From NCBI GenBank assembly GCA_946500425.1, contig CAMMVQ010000012.1, forward strand, positions 1 to 36,886: a DNA stretch of 36,886 nucleotides, given 5' to 3'. This DNA is from an uncultured Mollicutes bacterium (lineage in GTDB: Bacteria; Bacillota_I; Bacilli_A; RF39; UBA660). The position numbers were made by a program, and so were the translations under genes. This document shows, in pieces, positions 23,800-31,554 of this stretch; position 1 is the first letter of the stretch, and every line of letters starts with the position of its first letter. The notes under the pieces are model-generated. The model saw only the letters and a program-made list of their open reading frames with translations, was not told the DNA's origin and made no database searches.

Positions 23800-23832
23800 A
23801 AAATATCAAGAATAAACTAACTAATCCTTGAT
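23800..23832 (-). terminator. Terminator after the gene at 23817
   Basis: The stem AATATCAAG / CTTGATATT, with a loop of about 16 bases that includes the stop codon, continues into TTTTTTT on the minus strand. Confidence 0.65.
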
Positions 23833-24449
23833 ATTATCTTTTCTTTATCATTACTTTTTAAAACCGTAAAAGAATCACTAAAACGCTTAAGGTCATTTGC
23901 GTTTTTAACATCTTTTAAAAATTCTAAATAGTTTGCGTACTCCAACAATCTTAGTAACCTTTCTTTATTATCAGCTGCCACCATAGTATCATTTTCTCTT
24001 TTTTTAGCATGATTAAGTAACATCATTTTCATTTTATTCAAAATTTTTTCATTAACACGTTTGTTAAATAACGCTAAAACAGCAGGAACAGACAACAAAA
24101 ACACCGTTGCCATACCAAACATACTTACCGCGATACCAGCATTAATACTATCCACTTGAAATAAGCCCAAGTATGGCAACAAACCGGAAACGCTTAAAGT
24201 AAGTTCTCCCAAATTTAAAAGGCTATCGCTATTTTCTAGTTTCTTCTTTATTCTTTTTAATTTCTTTTTTGAGACACTAATAACCTTGTCTTGTTCTTTT
24301 ATTTTTTTTACAAGTTCCTCTTTATTTAAAGTGTCAACCGAATAATACACGTTATCAACTTCCGTCATAACGTATCTTTTTTCATTAAAAGAGTCTAATA
24401 GCTCTTTTGCCGCTAATGATAATAATTCTAATTCTTTTTCATCAATCAT
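23817..24449 (-). CDS. Unknown two-helix membrane protein with coiled coil
   Basis: No family recognised. A 210-residue protein with an N-terminal helical region, a Lys-rich coiled coil at about residues 65-92 (KVISVSKKKLKRIKKKLEN), two hydrophobic segments at about 97-145 forming a hairpin (LLPYLGLFQVDSINAGIAVS is the first with its turn) and a basic helical C-terminus. Both ends should be cytosolic. It lies just downstream of the Tad operon but is separated from it by a terminator, and has its own AAGAGG ribosome binding site, so I do not count it as part of the Tad system. Confidence 0.65.
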   Translation of the reverse strand: MIDEKELELLSLAAKELLDSFNEKRYVMTEVDNVYYSVDTLNKEELVKKIKEQDKVISVSKKKLKRIKKKLENSDSLLNLGELTLSVSGLLPYLGLFQVDSINAGIAVSMFGMATVFLLSVPAVLALFNKRVNEKILNKMKMMLLNHAKKRENDTMVAADNKERLLRLLEYANYLEFLKDVKNANDLKRFSDSFTVLKSNDKEKIISRIS

Positions 24450-24484
24450 AATAAAACCTCTTTTTAATGGGACATATTATAACA

Positions 24485-24517
24485 CAAAAAAAGAAAAAGG
24501 CAAGTACGTGCCTTTAA
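24485..24517 (-). terminator. Terminator of the Tad operon
   Basis: The stem AAAGGCA / TTGCCTTT with a CGTAC loop is followed by TTTCTTTTTTT on the minus strand, directly after tadC. Confidence 0.8.
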
Positions 24518-25215
24518 CTTATGAAATCCACCAATACTGGACCTAGTATTATAAGCAATATTAACGGAATGAAAAACAAAACCGAAAAGATGCTTATTTT
24601 GTTTGGAATCTTATTGATTTGAGCTTTAATGTCCATAACTTGTTTATCCTTTAAGAAATCAAGCTGGTTATACATGGTCTCAATTATGCTATTGCCAAAC
24701 AAATTAGACTGTTCCATGTTTAGTATTATGTTATTAACCGTTAAAGAAGGTATTCGGTAGCTCATCAAAGATAACGCTTCTGTTAATGACTTACCAAAAT
24801 TAACTTGTTTTAAGGTTTCTTTAAATTCATCAGATATTTCTGAATCAATGTACTTGCAGGCCATTTTAATCGCGTTTTCCAAGTTTCTGCCCGACTCTAA
24901 AGCGAGGGTTAAAACTTCAAAGTAATAATAAGCTTCGTTATCTAACTTTCTTTCTCTTTTTTTAAGTGGCCTATCAAGCATGTAATACCCAACCAAGTAA
25001 TACCATAGCACCGTTAAAATTGGTGCTAGTAAAGCTCCGGAATCAAAGAAAATAAAAACTATTACAAAAACAAGCATCGAAGTGTAAAATCGAAAGTTCA
25101 TAAAATAATCAGTATCAAAGGTTTTTGAAACACCAAATAAATTTATCTTATCCTCAACTTTTTTTATGTCCTTTTTCCTGTATATTCGGTGAATAAAAGT
25201 TCTTTTTTCCTTCAT
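24514..25215 (-). CDS. tadC: Tad pilus/secretion inner-membrane protein TadC (T2SSF domain)
   Basis: A 233-residue T2SSF-type platform protein with two hydrophobic segments near the N-terminus (about 42-75) and one at the C-terminus (about 208-230). The cytosolic part between them has the family pattern YYFEVLTLALESGRNLENAI, then VNFGKSLTEALSLMSYRIPS and a basic helix NKIPNKISIFSVLFFIPLI. It pairs with TadB in the membrane to move pseudopilins. It is the last gene of the operon and begins two bases after tadB. Confidence 0.85.
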   Translation of the reverse strand: MKEKRTFIHRIYRKKDIKKVEDKINLFGVSKTFDTDYFMNFRFYTSMLVFVIVFIFFDSGALLAPILTVLWYYLVGYYMLDRPLKKRERKLDNEAYYYFEVLTLALESGRNLENAIKMACKYIDSEISDEFKETLKQVNFGKSLTEALSLMSYRIPSLTVNNIILNMEQSNLFGNSIIETMYNQLDFLKDKQVMDIKAQINKIPNKISIFSVLFFIPLILLIILGPVLVDFIS

Positions 25216-25217
25216 TA

Positions 25218-26213
25218 TTAAAACCTCACCTTCATTATTCTGTTAACGATAAACGCATATACTCCGTAAATTAAGATGATAACAAATAAAATTAAGTTAC
25301 CAATCGTTGTGTTTAATAAAGGGGTAAAATAACTTGGGTTTAAAACCGTGATAAACATAACGAAGACAAATGGCATAATAAGTAAAATCTTGCTTATCAT
25401 GTTAGCTGATGAAGTAAGTGATTTCATTTCTTGTTTTAGCTTTCTTTTGTTAAATAGCATCTTTTCAATTGATGAAAACACCTTAATAATGTTACCACCA
25501 GTTTTATTTAAAATACTAAGTGACGAAGTAATGTAACTAACTTCTTCCGATTCTACCCTTTTACTAAACCTTTCAAAAACTACGTCAAGAGATAATCCAT
25601 AACTAATTTCCAAATGCATCTTCTTAAATTCTTGTTTTATCGGGCCTTTTAGTTCGTTTGCAACTATTTCAATTGCTTGCATGGTGCTTCTTCCGGAACG
25701 AAAAGCATTATTCATTATTATTATAGCGTTTAATAGCTCCTGCTCAACTTGCCTTTTTTTAATGTAATCTTTAAACTTAAAGTAAATGTCAATGGAAAAA
25801 AATCCTAATAGACCAGAAATTAAGAAGTCAATGAAACTTGGAAACACACCTTCTATTACCCGTGCAAAAAAGATAATGAAGATAAAAAGCAAGCAAATGA
25901 TTATTTTGTTACTTACAAAGTCCATCGAACATACGTCTTTTTCATTGTCGTAAGAGACGTATTTTCCGTATCTTGTTGCGTACTTAGTCATAACGTGGGA
26001 CTTTTTTAACGCCTTAGTTAACTTGTGAACAACGTTAAAATACTGGTTAGAAATTAAGTCAAAAAACGAAACGGAGTTATCTTTAATTGAGTCGATGCTA
26101 TACTTTGATATCCTTTTTTCTAACTTTAAGCTTTTATTATAGATAATTAAATAGAAGATAACAAAAGCTAATATAACGATTATTATGGTTTGAACAATAA
26201 ATACGTTACTCAT
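25218..26213 (-). CDS. tadB: Tad pilus/secretion inner-membrane protein TadB (T2SSF domain)
   Basis: A 331-residue protein with an N-terminal hydrophobic segment (7-25), a pair in the middle (about 100-145) and two at the C-terminus (about 272-325), the TadB topology. The cytosolic T2SSF domain has NAIIIMNNAFRSGRSTMQAI, EISYGLSLDVVFERFSKRV and ILNKTGGNIIKVFSSIEKML. It forms the platform with TadC that couples the TadA ATPase to substrate movement. It lies between tadA and tadC with gaps of 6 and 2 bases. Confidence 0.88.
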   Translation of the reverse strand: MSNVFIVQTIIIVILAFVIFYLIIYNKSLKLEKRISKYSIDSIKDNSVSFFDLISNQYFNVVHKLTKALKKSHVMTKYATRYGKYVSYDNEKDVCSMDFVSNKIIICLLFIFIIFFARVIEGVFPSFIDFLISGLLGFFSIDIYFKFKDYIKKRQVEQELLNAIIIMNNAFRSGRSTMQAIEIVANELKGPIKQEFKKMHLEISYGLSLDVVFERFSKRVESEEVSYITSSLSILNKTGGNIIKVFSSIEKMLFNKRKLKQEMKSLTSSANMISKILLIMPFVFVMFITVLNPSYFTPLLNTTIGNLILFVIILIYGVYAFIVNRIMKVRF

Positions 26214-26219
26214 TTAAAA

Positions 26220-27560
26220 TCACTCCCCTCGTTTAAATTTAAAAATGTCATCTAAGTCATCAATACCTTTATATTTTATCTTTTTATAAACTGAAGGAAT
26301 ACGTTTTTTTAAATCAAACGAACCATCTACTTCGCCATTTGGAGTAAGACCAGTTTGTTTGAAACTAAAAATTTCTTTAAGTTCGATTACGTCACCTTTA
26401 AACCCATCCACCTCACATATAGACGTTATTTTACGTCTTCCGTCTGAAAGTCTTGATACGTTAATTACTAAGTCAATGGCGTTTTCAATATACTCTCTTA
26501 TCGCTTTAATAGGTATGTCCATACCGGCCATTAAAACCATGGTTTCCAACCTGTTTAAAGCATCAACTGGAGAGTTAGCGTGCATCGTGGTAAGTGAACC
26601 ATCGTGCCCGGTGTTCATCGCCTGAAGCATATCAAAGGCCTCTTTTCCGCGAACTTCACCAACAATAATTCTGTCTGGTCTCATACGAAGAGAGTTAATA
26701 ACCAAGTCTCGAATCGTAACTTCACCGGTTCCCTCGTAATTAGTAAGTCTGGTTTCTAGACCTATTACGTGACTTTGTCTTAGTCTTAACTCGGCCGCGT
26801 CTTCTATCGTAATAATTCTTTCATGATCACCAATAAACGAAGAAAGCGCGTTTAATAACGTTGTTTTACCACTTCCAGTACCACCACATATTATGATGTT
26901 TAGTTTGGCTTTTACCGCCGCATCCAAAAACCTTGCCATGTAAGGCGTCATGGAACCGGTTCTTAAAAAGTCATCAATCGTTTGCATGTCACGCCTAAAC
27001 TTTCTTATGGTAACTACCGGTCCCTTAAGTGATAAAGGTGGGATTACCGCGTTAAGTCTTGAACCATCTTCAAGTCTTGCGTCAACCATTGGGTTTGCCG
27101 TATCAATCGTTCTTCCGAGTGGTTGTACAATTTTTTGGATGGTTCTTATGATGTGTTCGTCATTTATGAAAGAAACCGAATCATCTTTACTTATTTGTCC
27201 ATCTATTTCAACGTAAACCTCATTCTTACCATTCACCATTATTTCGGTAATGTTCGGGTCCTCTAACAGTTCAGTTATGGGACCGCATCCGTTTATTTCG
27301 TTATCAATAAGGTTAAAAATATGGCTTCTTTCTAGGTTTGTCAAATCATATCCTAATAAAGCTTTGTCTATTTCGTCGTTTATGTACTCATGAAGTAATT
27401 TATCATTGGGAATCTTATCGTCAATAAGATTTGAAATAATTGTGTTTCTTAAGTTATCAAGTAATTCTTTATCCTTGAAAATGTCATAATCCGCAACCGG
27501 TTTAATAGAAACTTTTTCTTCTTTTATGTCGAAGGCACTAAGCAACTTTTTTCTAGGCAT
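26220..27560 (-). CDS. tadA: Tad secretion ATPase TadA/CpaF
   Basis: A 446-residue type II/IV secretion ATPase. The N-terminal domain carries [16 protein letters not shown] and the family arginine-rich segment [19 protein letters not shown]. Walker A is GGTGSGKTT at residues 226-234, the Asp box [10 protein letters not shown] at about 251-260, Walker B region [20 protein letters not shown], and the His box [15 protein letters not shown]. All motifs are intact, so it should be an active hexameric motor in the cytoplasm. The gene overlaps the preceding cpaE-like gene by eight bases. Tad ATPases cluster as here with TadB, TadC, CpaE and TadE. Confidence 0.94.
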   Translation of the reverse strand: MPRKKLLSAFDIKEEKVSIKPVADYDIFKDKELLDNLRNTIISNLIDDKIPNDKLLHEYINDEIDKALLGYDLTNLERSHIFNLIDNEINGCGPITELLEDPNITEIMVNGKNEVYVEIDGQISKDDSVSFINDEHIIRTIQKIVQPLGRTIDTANPMVDARLEDGSRLNAVIPPLSLKGPVVTIRKFRRDMQTIDDFLRTGSMTPYMARFLDAAVKAKLNIIICGGTGSGKTTLLNALSSFIGDHERIITIEDAAELRLRQSHVIGLETRLTNYEGTGEVTIRDLVINSLRMRPDRIIVGEVRGKEAFDMLQAMNTGHDGSLTTMHANSPVDALNRLETMVLMAGMDIPIKAIREYIENAIDLVINVSRLSDGRRKITSICEVDGFKGDVIELKEIFSFKQTGLTPNGEVDGSFDLKKRIPSVYKKIKYKGIDDLDDIFKFKRGE

Positions 27561-28341
27561 CTTTTCTTACCTCCTTTACCGTCTTTTGCTTTTCAAGTAA
27601 AGCAACCGCAAGTTTAGTAAGTTTCATAATATCTTGCTTTTTAGTTGCCCTTATCTTTTTATTAAGGGTGAGTATTTGTCCATCAATAACATATTTATCG
27701 ATGTCTTTTATGTAAAAGGAACGATCAATCGTGTAATCAACGTTATGTTTGATGATATTCTTAATATCAAATAACGAAAAATAATCCTTTCCAACATCTT
27801 TAGAAGCATTTAACACAACTTTATAATCAGTGTTCTCGGTATCGTTAAAAATAGAAATTACACTTCTGGTGTTTTTTAAATCAACTGGGTCATTTGAAAT
27901 AAGAAACAAAGTGTTATCACTTTTATCTAAAGCCGTAAGTGAAATAGCGTTTAGATTATGCGATGTATCTATTAATATAACGTCATATTTATACATGCAA
28001 GAAGAAATTATTATTCCAACGTATTTTGTGTCTACTTTATGTGCGTTTCTAGGGTCTTTAGGAGCGGGTAAAACATCAATTTTATCATTATATTTACTAA
28101 CGTAATTACTAATGCTTTCGTAACGATTGTTACTCATGTCATCCACCGCGTTAAAAATGGTTTTTTCGGCGCTGACGTTAAGACTTACCGCGATACCACC
28201 ACTATCTAAATCCAAATCAATTATTAAAACTTTTTTATTCATTAAACTATAAATACCCGCCATGTTAATCGCCGTTGTTGTCTTTCCAACACCACCTTTA
28301 CATGAAAATACGGTTATTATCTTTGCAGCATCTTTCTTCAT
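27553..28341 (-). CDS. CpaE/TadZ-like MinD-type ATPase
   Basis: A deviant-Walker ATPase of 262 residues of the ParA/MinD superfamily: CKGGVGKTTTAINMAGIYS at the start, LIIDLDLDSGGIAVSL, and VILIDTSHNLNAISLTALD. In Tad loci this type (CpaE/TadZ) localises the secretion complex at a pole or site. There is no N-terminal receiver-like domain as in many TadZ proteins, so it is a reduced form. The position directly before tadA supports the assignment. A ParA-type partition role is less likely given the operon. Confidence 0.82.
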   Translation of the reverse strand: MKKDAAKIITVFSCKGGVGKTTTAINMAGIYSLMNKKVLIIDLDLDSGGIAVSLNVSAEKTIFNAVDDMSNNRYESISNYVSKYNDKIDVLPAPKDPRNAHKVDTKYVGIIISSCMYKYDVILIDTSHNLNAISLTALDKSDNTLFLISNDPVDLKNTRSVISIFNDTENTDYKVVLNASKDVGKDYFSLFDIKNIIKHNVDYTIDRSFYIKDIDKYVIDGQILTLNKKIRATKKQDIMKLTKLAVALLEKQKTVKEVRKDA

Positions 28342-28344
28342 AAT

Positions 28345-28740
28345 CTATCGTCCTTTCTCAATAACTATCTTATCACCGGAAAAATAACCAACATAAGAAC
28401 TTTTTTCCTTGTATATTTCTTTGCCAACCATGCTACCGAAAAAACCCTTGGTAGCTTTATCCACGCTTATTCTTATAGTCTTTTCATCTTGATTAACCTC
28501 GATTGAATAATTATCAATCGAATCATCATTTTGGTATAGTAAATCAACCATGTTGTTATAAGGATTATTATCAATGTGCTTAAGTCCATAACTTAAAACA
28601 TCTTTAGTTATCTCTTCCAGGCGATAATCATTATACTTAGCTATCCCAAGGTCAATAACAAGCGTACCAATCATTAAAATAAGCGGAATGAAAATGATAA
28701 AAATAACTAAAGCTTGTCCCTTATTCGTTAGTTTATTCAT
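28345..28740 (-). CDS. TadE/TadG-like pseudopilin, second copy
   Basis: The N-terminus (TNKGQALVIFIIFIPLILMI) is the TadE/TadG type: a short basic leader, GQAL, then one membrane helix and an extracytoplasmic domain of ~95 residues. The residue after LV is Ile where TadE normally has Glu (GQALVEF), so it lacks the Glu used for processing or assembly; TadG-like proteins also vary here. At 131 residues it is small. It follows the first TadE gene with an eight-base overlap and precedes the cpaE-like gene by three bases. Confidence 0.75.
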   Translation of the reverse strand: MNKLTNKGQALVIFIIFIPLILMIGTLVIDLGIAKYNDYRLEEITKDVLSYGLKHIDNNPYNNMVDLLYQNDDSIDNYSIEVNQDEKTIRISVDKATKGFFGSMVGKEIYKEKSSYVGYFSGDKIVIEKGR

Positions 28741-29089
28741 TTTTTATCACCCTGGTTGTTTCAACGTCAAAAACCTTTTTTGCGATAAGTGATAGTCCAG
28801 GAGTAATTGGCTTAATTGAAAGTTCACTTTTAATAGTTACATAATCCGTCGTGCTAGTTGTTGTTATCTTCACTTTTTCTTTCCTGTCAACGTTTATTAA
28901 TTCGTTTATCTCATCAGGAGTTTTGCCTTCTTGATAAAGCATAACAGCATCACTAGTAATACTTTCCAAATCACTTTTTAAAGAAATTACACGTCCAATA
29001 TCAATTATGCTAAAAACCAATAATAAAATTATTGGTAAAATAATAATAAACTCAACTAAAGCTTGCCCTTTATTAGCACTAGAACGCAT
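28733..29089 (-). CDS. tadE: TadE-like pseudopilin
   Basis: The protein (119 residues from the ATG at 29089) has the canonical TadE start: RSSANKGQALVEFIIILPII, with the GQALVEF signature and Glu at +5-like position, then one hydrophobic helix ending in IDIGR and a ~75-residue extracytoplasmic domain. TadE proteins are pseudopilins processed by a prepilin peptidase and act with the Tad machine. It is the first gene of the operon and follows a sigma-A promoter. The frame is open nine codons upstream of the ATG, but those codons lie between the promoter and the ribosome binding site. Confidence 0.82.
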   Translation of the reverse strand: MRSSANKGQALVEFIIILPIILLLVFSIIDIGRVISLKSDLESITSDAVMLYQEGKTPDEINELINVDRKEKVKITTTSTTDYVTIKSELSIKPITPGLSLIAKKVFDVETTRVIKNE

Positions 29090-29114
29090 CTGCCTCACCC
29101 CTATTATCATAAAC

Positions 29115-29143
29115 ATTATATCAAAATAATAAAATCTTTACAA
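29115..29143 (-). promoter_or_regulatory. Sigma-A promoter of the Tad operon
   Basis: TATAAT at 29115-29120 and TTGTAA at 29138-29143 with a 17-base spacer. Transcription would start near 29108, about 20 bases before the first gene. Confidence 0.75.
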
Positions 29144-29147
29144 CGTA

Positions 29148-29178
29148 AATAAAAAAATAATGTTATTACATTACTTTT
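29148..29178 (-). terminator. Terminator after the surface-protein gene
   Basis: The stem AAGTAATG / CATTATT, with G-T pairing and a TAATAA loop, is followed by TTTTTTT on the minus strand. It overlaps the stop region. Confidence 0.6.
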
Positions 29179-29761
29179 TATTTTTAAAAATAGTAAACCC
29201 AACAAGTCCGACGATTACTACTATCATACCAATTATTATCGTACCAGTACTAGACTCTTCACTAGCTTCGTTTACGATTGACATGGTAACAAAATAATCT
29301 GAACAGTGACTTATTTGAAACGTTACAAACCCGTTTATAACCTCCAGTTTTTCTTCTACTAAGTTAACTTTTTCATTTTTTTTATCATAGTAATATAGTG
29401 ATAAAATGCTTCCGTCATTAAAACAATCAGAAACCGGAACCTTTATTGTGGCAACCCCTGGCAAATCACCATGGTGGCTAAAGGAAATTAATTTTTTCTT
29501 ATCATTATTACCGATAAGCTTGTTTATGTCGTAAAGCCCGTCGGTTTTAAAGGTTATTTCTTTGTCAAATTCAAAATCATTTTTACTATATTCATTTTTA
29601 TCAAAGCTCCAAGAATAATTAAACTTTCCGTTTTCATCTTGGACAAAGATAACTTTGTCTTTAGTTTTAGACATCAATAACTGGTCGGTAGCAAAAACAC
29701 GCGAAGAGCTAATGAAAAATAAAATTACTGCCATTAAAGTAACTACTAAACATTTGCGCAT
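29171..29761 (-). CDS. Putative surface protein with C-terminal membrane anchor
   Basis: A 196-residue protein with a Sec signal peptide (LVVTLMAVILFFISSSRVFA, probable cleavage after FA), an extracytoplasmic domain of ~135 residues and a C-terminal STGTIIIGMIVVIVGLVGFT helix with a short basic tail. The end of the domain, HCSDYFVTM, is like the 'HxSxY' element at the end of sortase-anchored and dockerin-like domains of gut Bacillota. No LPxTG-type motif is present, only ESSTG before the helix, so anchoring is probably by the helix itself. It lies just upstream of the Tad operon but has its own terminator, so a functional link is only positional. Confidence 0.7.
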   Translation of the reverse strand: MRKCLVVTLMAVILFFISSSRVFATDQLLMSKTKDKVIFVQDENGKFNYSWSFDKNEYSKNDFEFDKEITFKTDGLYDINKLIGNNDKKKLISFSHHGDLPGVATIKVPVSDCFNDGSILSLYYYDKKNEKVNLVEEKLEVINGFVTFQISHCSDYFVTMSIVNEASEESSTGTIIIGMIVVIVGLVGFTIFKNKK

Positions 29762-29779
29762 GTATATGCCTCCTTAATT

Positions 29780-30430
29780 TTATATGAAAGTTATTAACGA
29801 TACTACTAAATTATAAAGCATTAATATTATTACCGAAATACTAAAATTATTTGTTTTCCAGTACGTGTACGACAAAATCATCATTGTTGTAAAGTAGCAA
29901 ACTGAAGACATAATGGTATCAAAAGCCATTGAAGTATAAACAATGTTAAAGAAAAAATAAAACAAAGAAGAAAATATTATAAATATCCACTTTTTATCAA
30001 TTACGTCCCTAACTGCTTTTCTAAAAACTATACCTTCAACAATTGGATAATAAACACAAGTTAAAATAATCAGTACTAACGGAGATTCCTCAAACATTTT
30101 CATTAAAGAATAATCATTTTCGGAAGAACCATTAATCTTGAAGATTGCTCCTATTAAAGCATTCAATATTATGGTTACCAAAAATATTGTAAAAACTCCT
30201 AAAGCAATTGTTTTTACGCTTTTTTTCTTTTCTTTTTTTATGTTTACAAAATCATTTTTTATCGTGTCCTTATATAAGTAAATAAGTAAAAGCATGAACG
30301 CCACATAGATTATAATAGAGCTAACGTTTCCTCCTGGTAAAATCTTTACTAAATAAGGTAAGAAAAAATATAATAATATTATGCTTATCGCCTTTATTGA
30401 TTCCTTATTATTGACTTTTTTCTTTGTCAT
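29780..30430 (-). CDS. CPBP-family intramembrane protease-like protein
   Basis: A polytopic protein of 216 residues with six to seven hydrophobic segments. The segment YYPIVEGIVFRKAVRDVI is like motif 1 of CPBP (Abi) proteases, E-E-x-x-x-R, but with one Glu where two are usual. Motif 2, FxxxH, is not clear (FYFFFNIVYTSMAF has Asn). Catalysis is therefore uncertain. CPBP proteins often act on peptide pheromones or bacteriocin immunity. It begins downstream of a tiny ORF and its terminator, and has its own promoter candidate. The ribosome binding site is GGAGGTAATA. Confidence 0.65.
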   Translation of the reverse strand: MTKKKVNNKESIKAISIILLYFFLPYLVKILPGGNVSSIIIYVAFMLLLIYLYKDTIKNDFVNIKKEKKKSVKTIALGVFTIFLVTIILNALIGAIFKINGSSENDYSLMKMFEESPLVLIILTCVYYPIVEGIVFRKAVRDVIDKKWIFIIFSSLFYFFFNIVYTSMAFDTIMSSVCYFTTMMILSYTYWKTNNFSISVIILMLYNLVVSLITFI

Positions 30431-30456
30431 TATTACCTCCTACACTCAACACCTAC

Positions 30457-30485
30457 ATTCTAACAAATATAAACAAAATAAACAA
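30457..30485 (-). promoter_or_regulatory. Promoter candidate for the CPBP gene
   Basis: TAGAAT at 30457-30462 and TTGTTT at 30480-30485 with a 17-base spacer, starting just after the terminator of the micro-ORF unit. Confidence 0.5.
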
Positions 30486-30487
30486 CA

Positions 30488-30518
30488 AAAAAAGAGGTGC
30501 AATGTAAACACCTCTTTT
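30488..30518 (-). terminator. Terminator of the micro-ORF unit
   Basis: The stem AAAGAGGTG / CACCTCTTT, perfectly paired, has a TTTACATTG loop and continues into T residues on the minus strand. It lies four bases after the micro-ORF stop. Confidence 0.85.
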
Positions 30519-30522
30519 ACTA

Positions 30523-30558
30523 CTAGAACCATCTTAGAAGAGATCTTAGCCAGTTCAT
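30523..30558 (-). CDS. Micro-ORF encoding an 11-residue peptide
   Basis: ATG at 30558 is preceded by AAAGGAGGGTTAAGT, one of the best ribosome binding sites in the window. It encodes MNWLRSLLRWF and stops at TAG. A promoter (TATATT/TTGTTT) lies upstream and a terminator begins four bases after the stop, so the transcript is only about 130 bases. The peptide is cationic (two Arg) and amphipathic, with two Trp. It could be a secreted signal or membrane-active peptide, a leader peptide of an attenuator before the CPBP gene, or a small RNA with an incidental ORF. I prefer a real micro-gene because of the ribosome binding site, but it is not proven. Confidence 0.55.
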   Translation of the reverse strand: MNWLRSLLRWF

Positions 30559-30620
30559 ACTTAACCCTCCTTTATTCTATCACCTACTTGACCAACCCGT
30601 GATAGTTTTACTACAACTTA

Positions 30621-30649
30621 AATATAACACACTAAATATAAAAAAACAA
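30621..30649 (-). promoter_or_regulatory. Promoter candidate for the micro-ORF transcript
   Basis: TATATT at 30621-30626 and TTGTTT at 30644-30649 with a 17-base spacer, giving a leader of about 55 bases before the micro-ORF. Confidence 0.6.
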
Positions 30650-30652
30650 TAT

Positions 30653-30704
30653 ACAAAAAAGTATACGTTTTTACCATAAAAATTGTATAATAAAACGTAA
30701 ACTT
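30653..30704 (-). terminator. Terminator after the 52-residue peptide gene
   Basis: The stem AAGT-TACGTTTTA / TAAAAACGTA-ACTT, with one mismatch and a loop of about 15 bases, is followed by T residues on the minus strand. Confidence 0.6.
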
Positions 30705-30862
30705 TAACCATTATCTTTGTTTTTAGCAATTATATATAATATAAGAATTAAAATAACTATTATCATTCCCACAATAACCAACCCCTGGTTATTACTATTT
30801 ACTTCTTTAACAATTGATAATACGTTTAAAAAAACAGGTTTCATATTTAAAATAAACTCCAT
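30704..30862 (-). CDS. Small single-pass membrane protein (52 residues)
   Basis: ATG at 30862 follows TTAGGAGTGAATTT. The product starts MEFILNMKPVFLNVLSIVKE, has a polar NSNNQG, then one hydrophobic helix (LVIVGMIIVILILILYIIA) and ends in KNKDNG. It has its own extended -10 promoter (TGGTATAAT, TATAAT at 30919-30924) and a terminator, so it is a separate gene. The short N-terminal helix plus one transmembrane span resembles small membrane regulators or holin-like peptides; I recognise no family. It sits next to the micro-ORF unit with the same orientation. Confidence 0.6.
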   Translation of the reverse strand: MEFILNMKPVFLNVLSIVKEVNSNNQGLVIVGMIIVILILILYIIAKNKDNG

Positions 30863-31002
30863 AAATTCACTCCTAATCTTCGTTGTTTGGCATCCCAGAT
30901 TTTTAAGGGCGCTTTACCATTATACCAATTTTTGGAATTAATAAAAGATAAAAAATATAAAAGTTAATTTTTTTAACCCGTTAGCGTAAAGCCATGTAAA
31001 AA

Positions 31003-31011
31003 TGTTATAAT
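31003..31011 (+). promoter_or_regulatory. Extended -10 promoter for the phosphoesterase gene
   Basis: TGTTATAAT, a TGn-TATAAT extended -10, lies 15 bases before the start codon; no good -35 is seen. The ribosome binding site GGTGAT follows. Confidence 0.5.
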
Positions 31012-31026
31012 GTTTATGGTGATATC

Positions 31027-31539
31027 ATGAAAATACTTATTATGTCTGACATTCATGGAGACTATAATAGAATTAAAAAGATTATAAGTGAAATCTCATT
31101 TGACAAACTAATAATATTAGGAGATTTATTTAATTATGGATTTTATTCTAATGATTTAAAAAATAATGACATTATTAACTTGTTACAAAAATGTAAAGAT
31201 AAACTAATTTTAATAAGAGGAAATTGTGATTATTATTATGAGGAGTTAGGATTATGTGCACATGATTTAATTACAATCCCATTAAATAATCATAATGTAA
31301 CACTTACTCACGGCAATAGATATTCTAAAGGCTTCTTACCTGAATATCATGGAGACATATTCATGCAAGGTCATACGCACGTTCCAACGTTATTAAAAGA
31401 AAATAACATAGTTTATGTAAACCCTGGAAGTATCGGAAAAACAAGGAATGGTTCATGTGCTTCATACGCAATATTTGATGACGAAAAAATGATAATTAAA
31501 ACTTTAGATGATAAAATAATAAAAGAAATGAAAATTTAA
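31027..31539 (+). CDS. YfcE/MJ0936-type metallophosphoesterase
   Basis: A 170-residue calcineurin-like phosphoesterase with all metal-binding motifs: MSDIHGDYNRIKKI at the start, ILGDLFNYG, RGNCDY, LTHGNRY and the final MQGHTHVPTLL. Proteins of this small family (YfcE) hydrolyse phosphodiesters with two metal ions in the cytoplasm; the physiological substrate is not known. It stands alone on the plus strand. It uses TAT/AAT codons before G more freely than the minus-strand core genes. Confidence 0.9.
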   Translation: MKILIMSDIHGDYNRIKKIISEISFDKLIILGDLFNYGFYSNDLKNNDIINLLQKCKDKLILIRGNCDYYYEELGLCAHDLITIPLNNHNVTLTHGNRYSKGFLPEYHGDIFMQGHTHVPTLLKENNIVYVNPGSIGKTRNGSCASYAIFDDEKMIIKTLDDKIIKEMKI

Positions 31540-31554
31540 TTTTCATTTCTTTTA
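31521..31554. terminator. Shared terminator of two convergent genes
   Basis: A long palindrome (AAAAGAAATGAAAATT / AATTTTCATTTCTTTT) covers the last codons of both convergent genes and yields a T-run on both strands. Confidence 0.8.

Noticed and set aside
29171-29290. Sortase (LPxTG) anchor in the surface protein
   Set aside because: The C-terminus has a helix and basic tail, but the sequence before it is ESSTG, with no LPxTG-like pentapeptide.
30863-30920. Riboswitch in the leader of the 52-residue peptide gene
   Set aside because: A GC-rich hairpin is visible, but no known riboswitch consensus fits and the leader is only about 50 bases.
30717-30941. Plus-strand open frame over the 52-residue peptide gene
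   Set aside because: It lacks a ribosome binding site and is antisense to the better supported minus-strand gene with its promoter and terminator.
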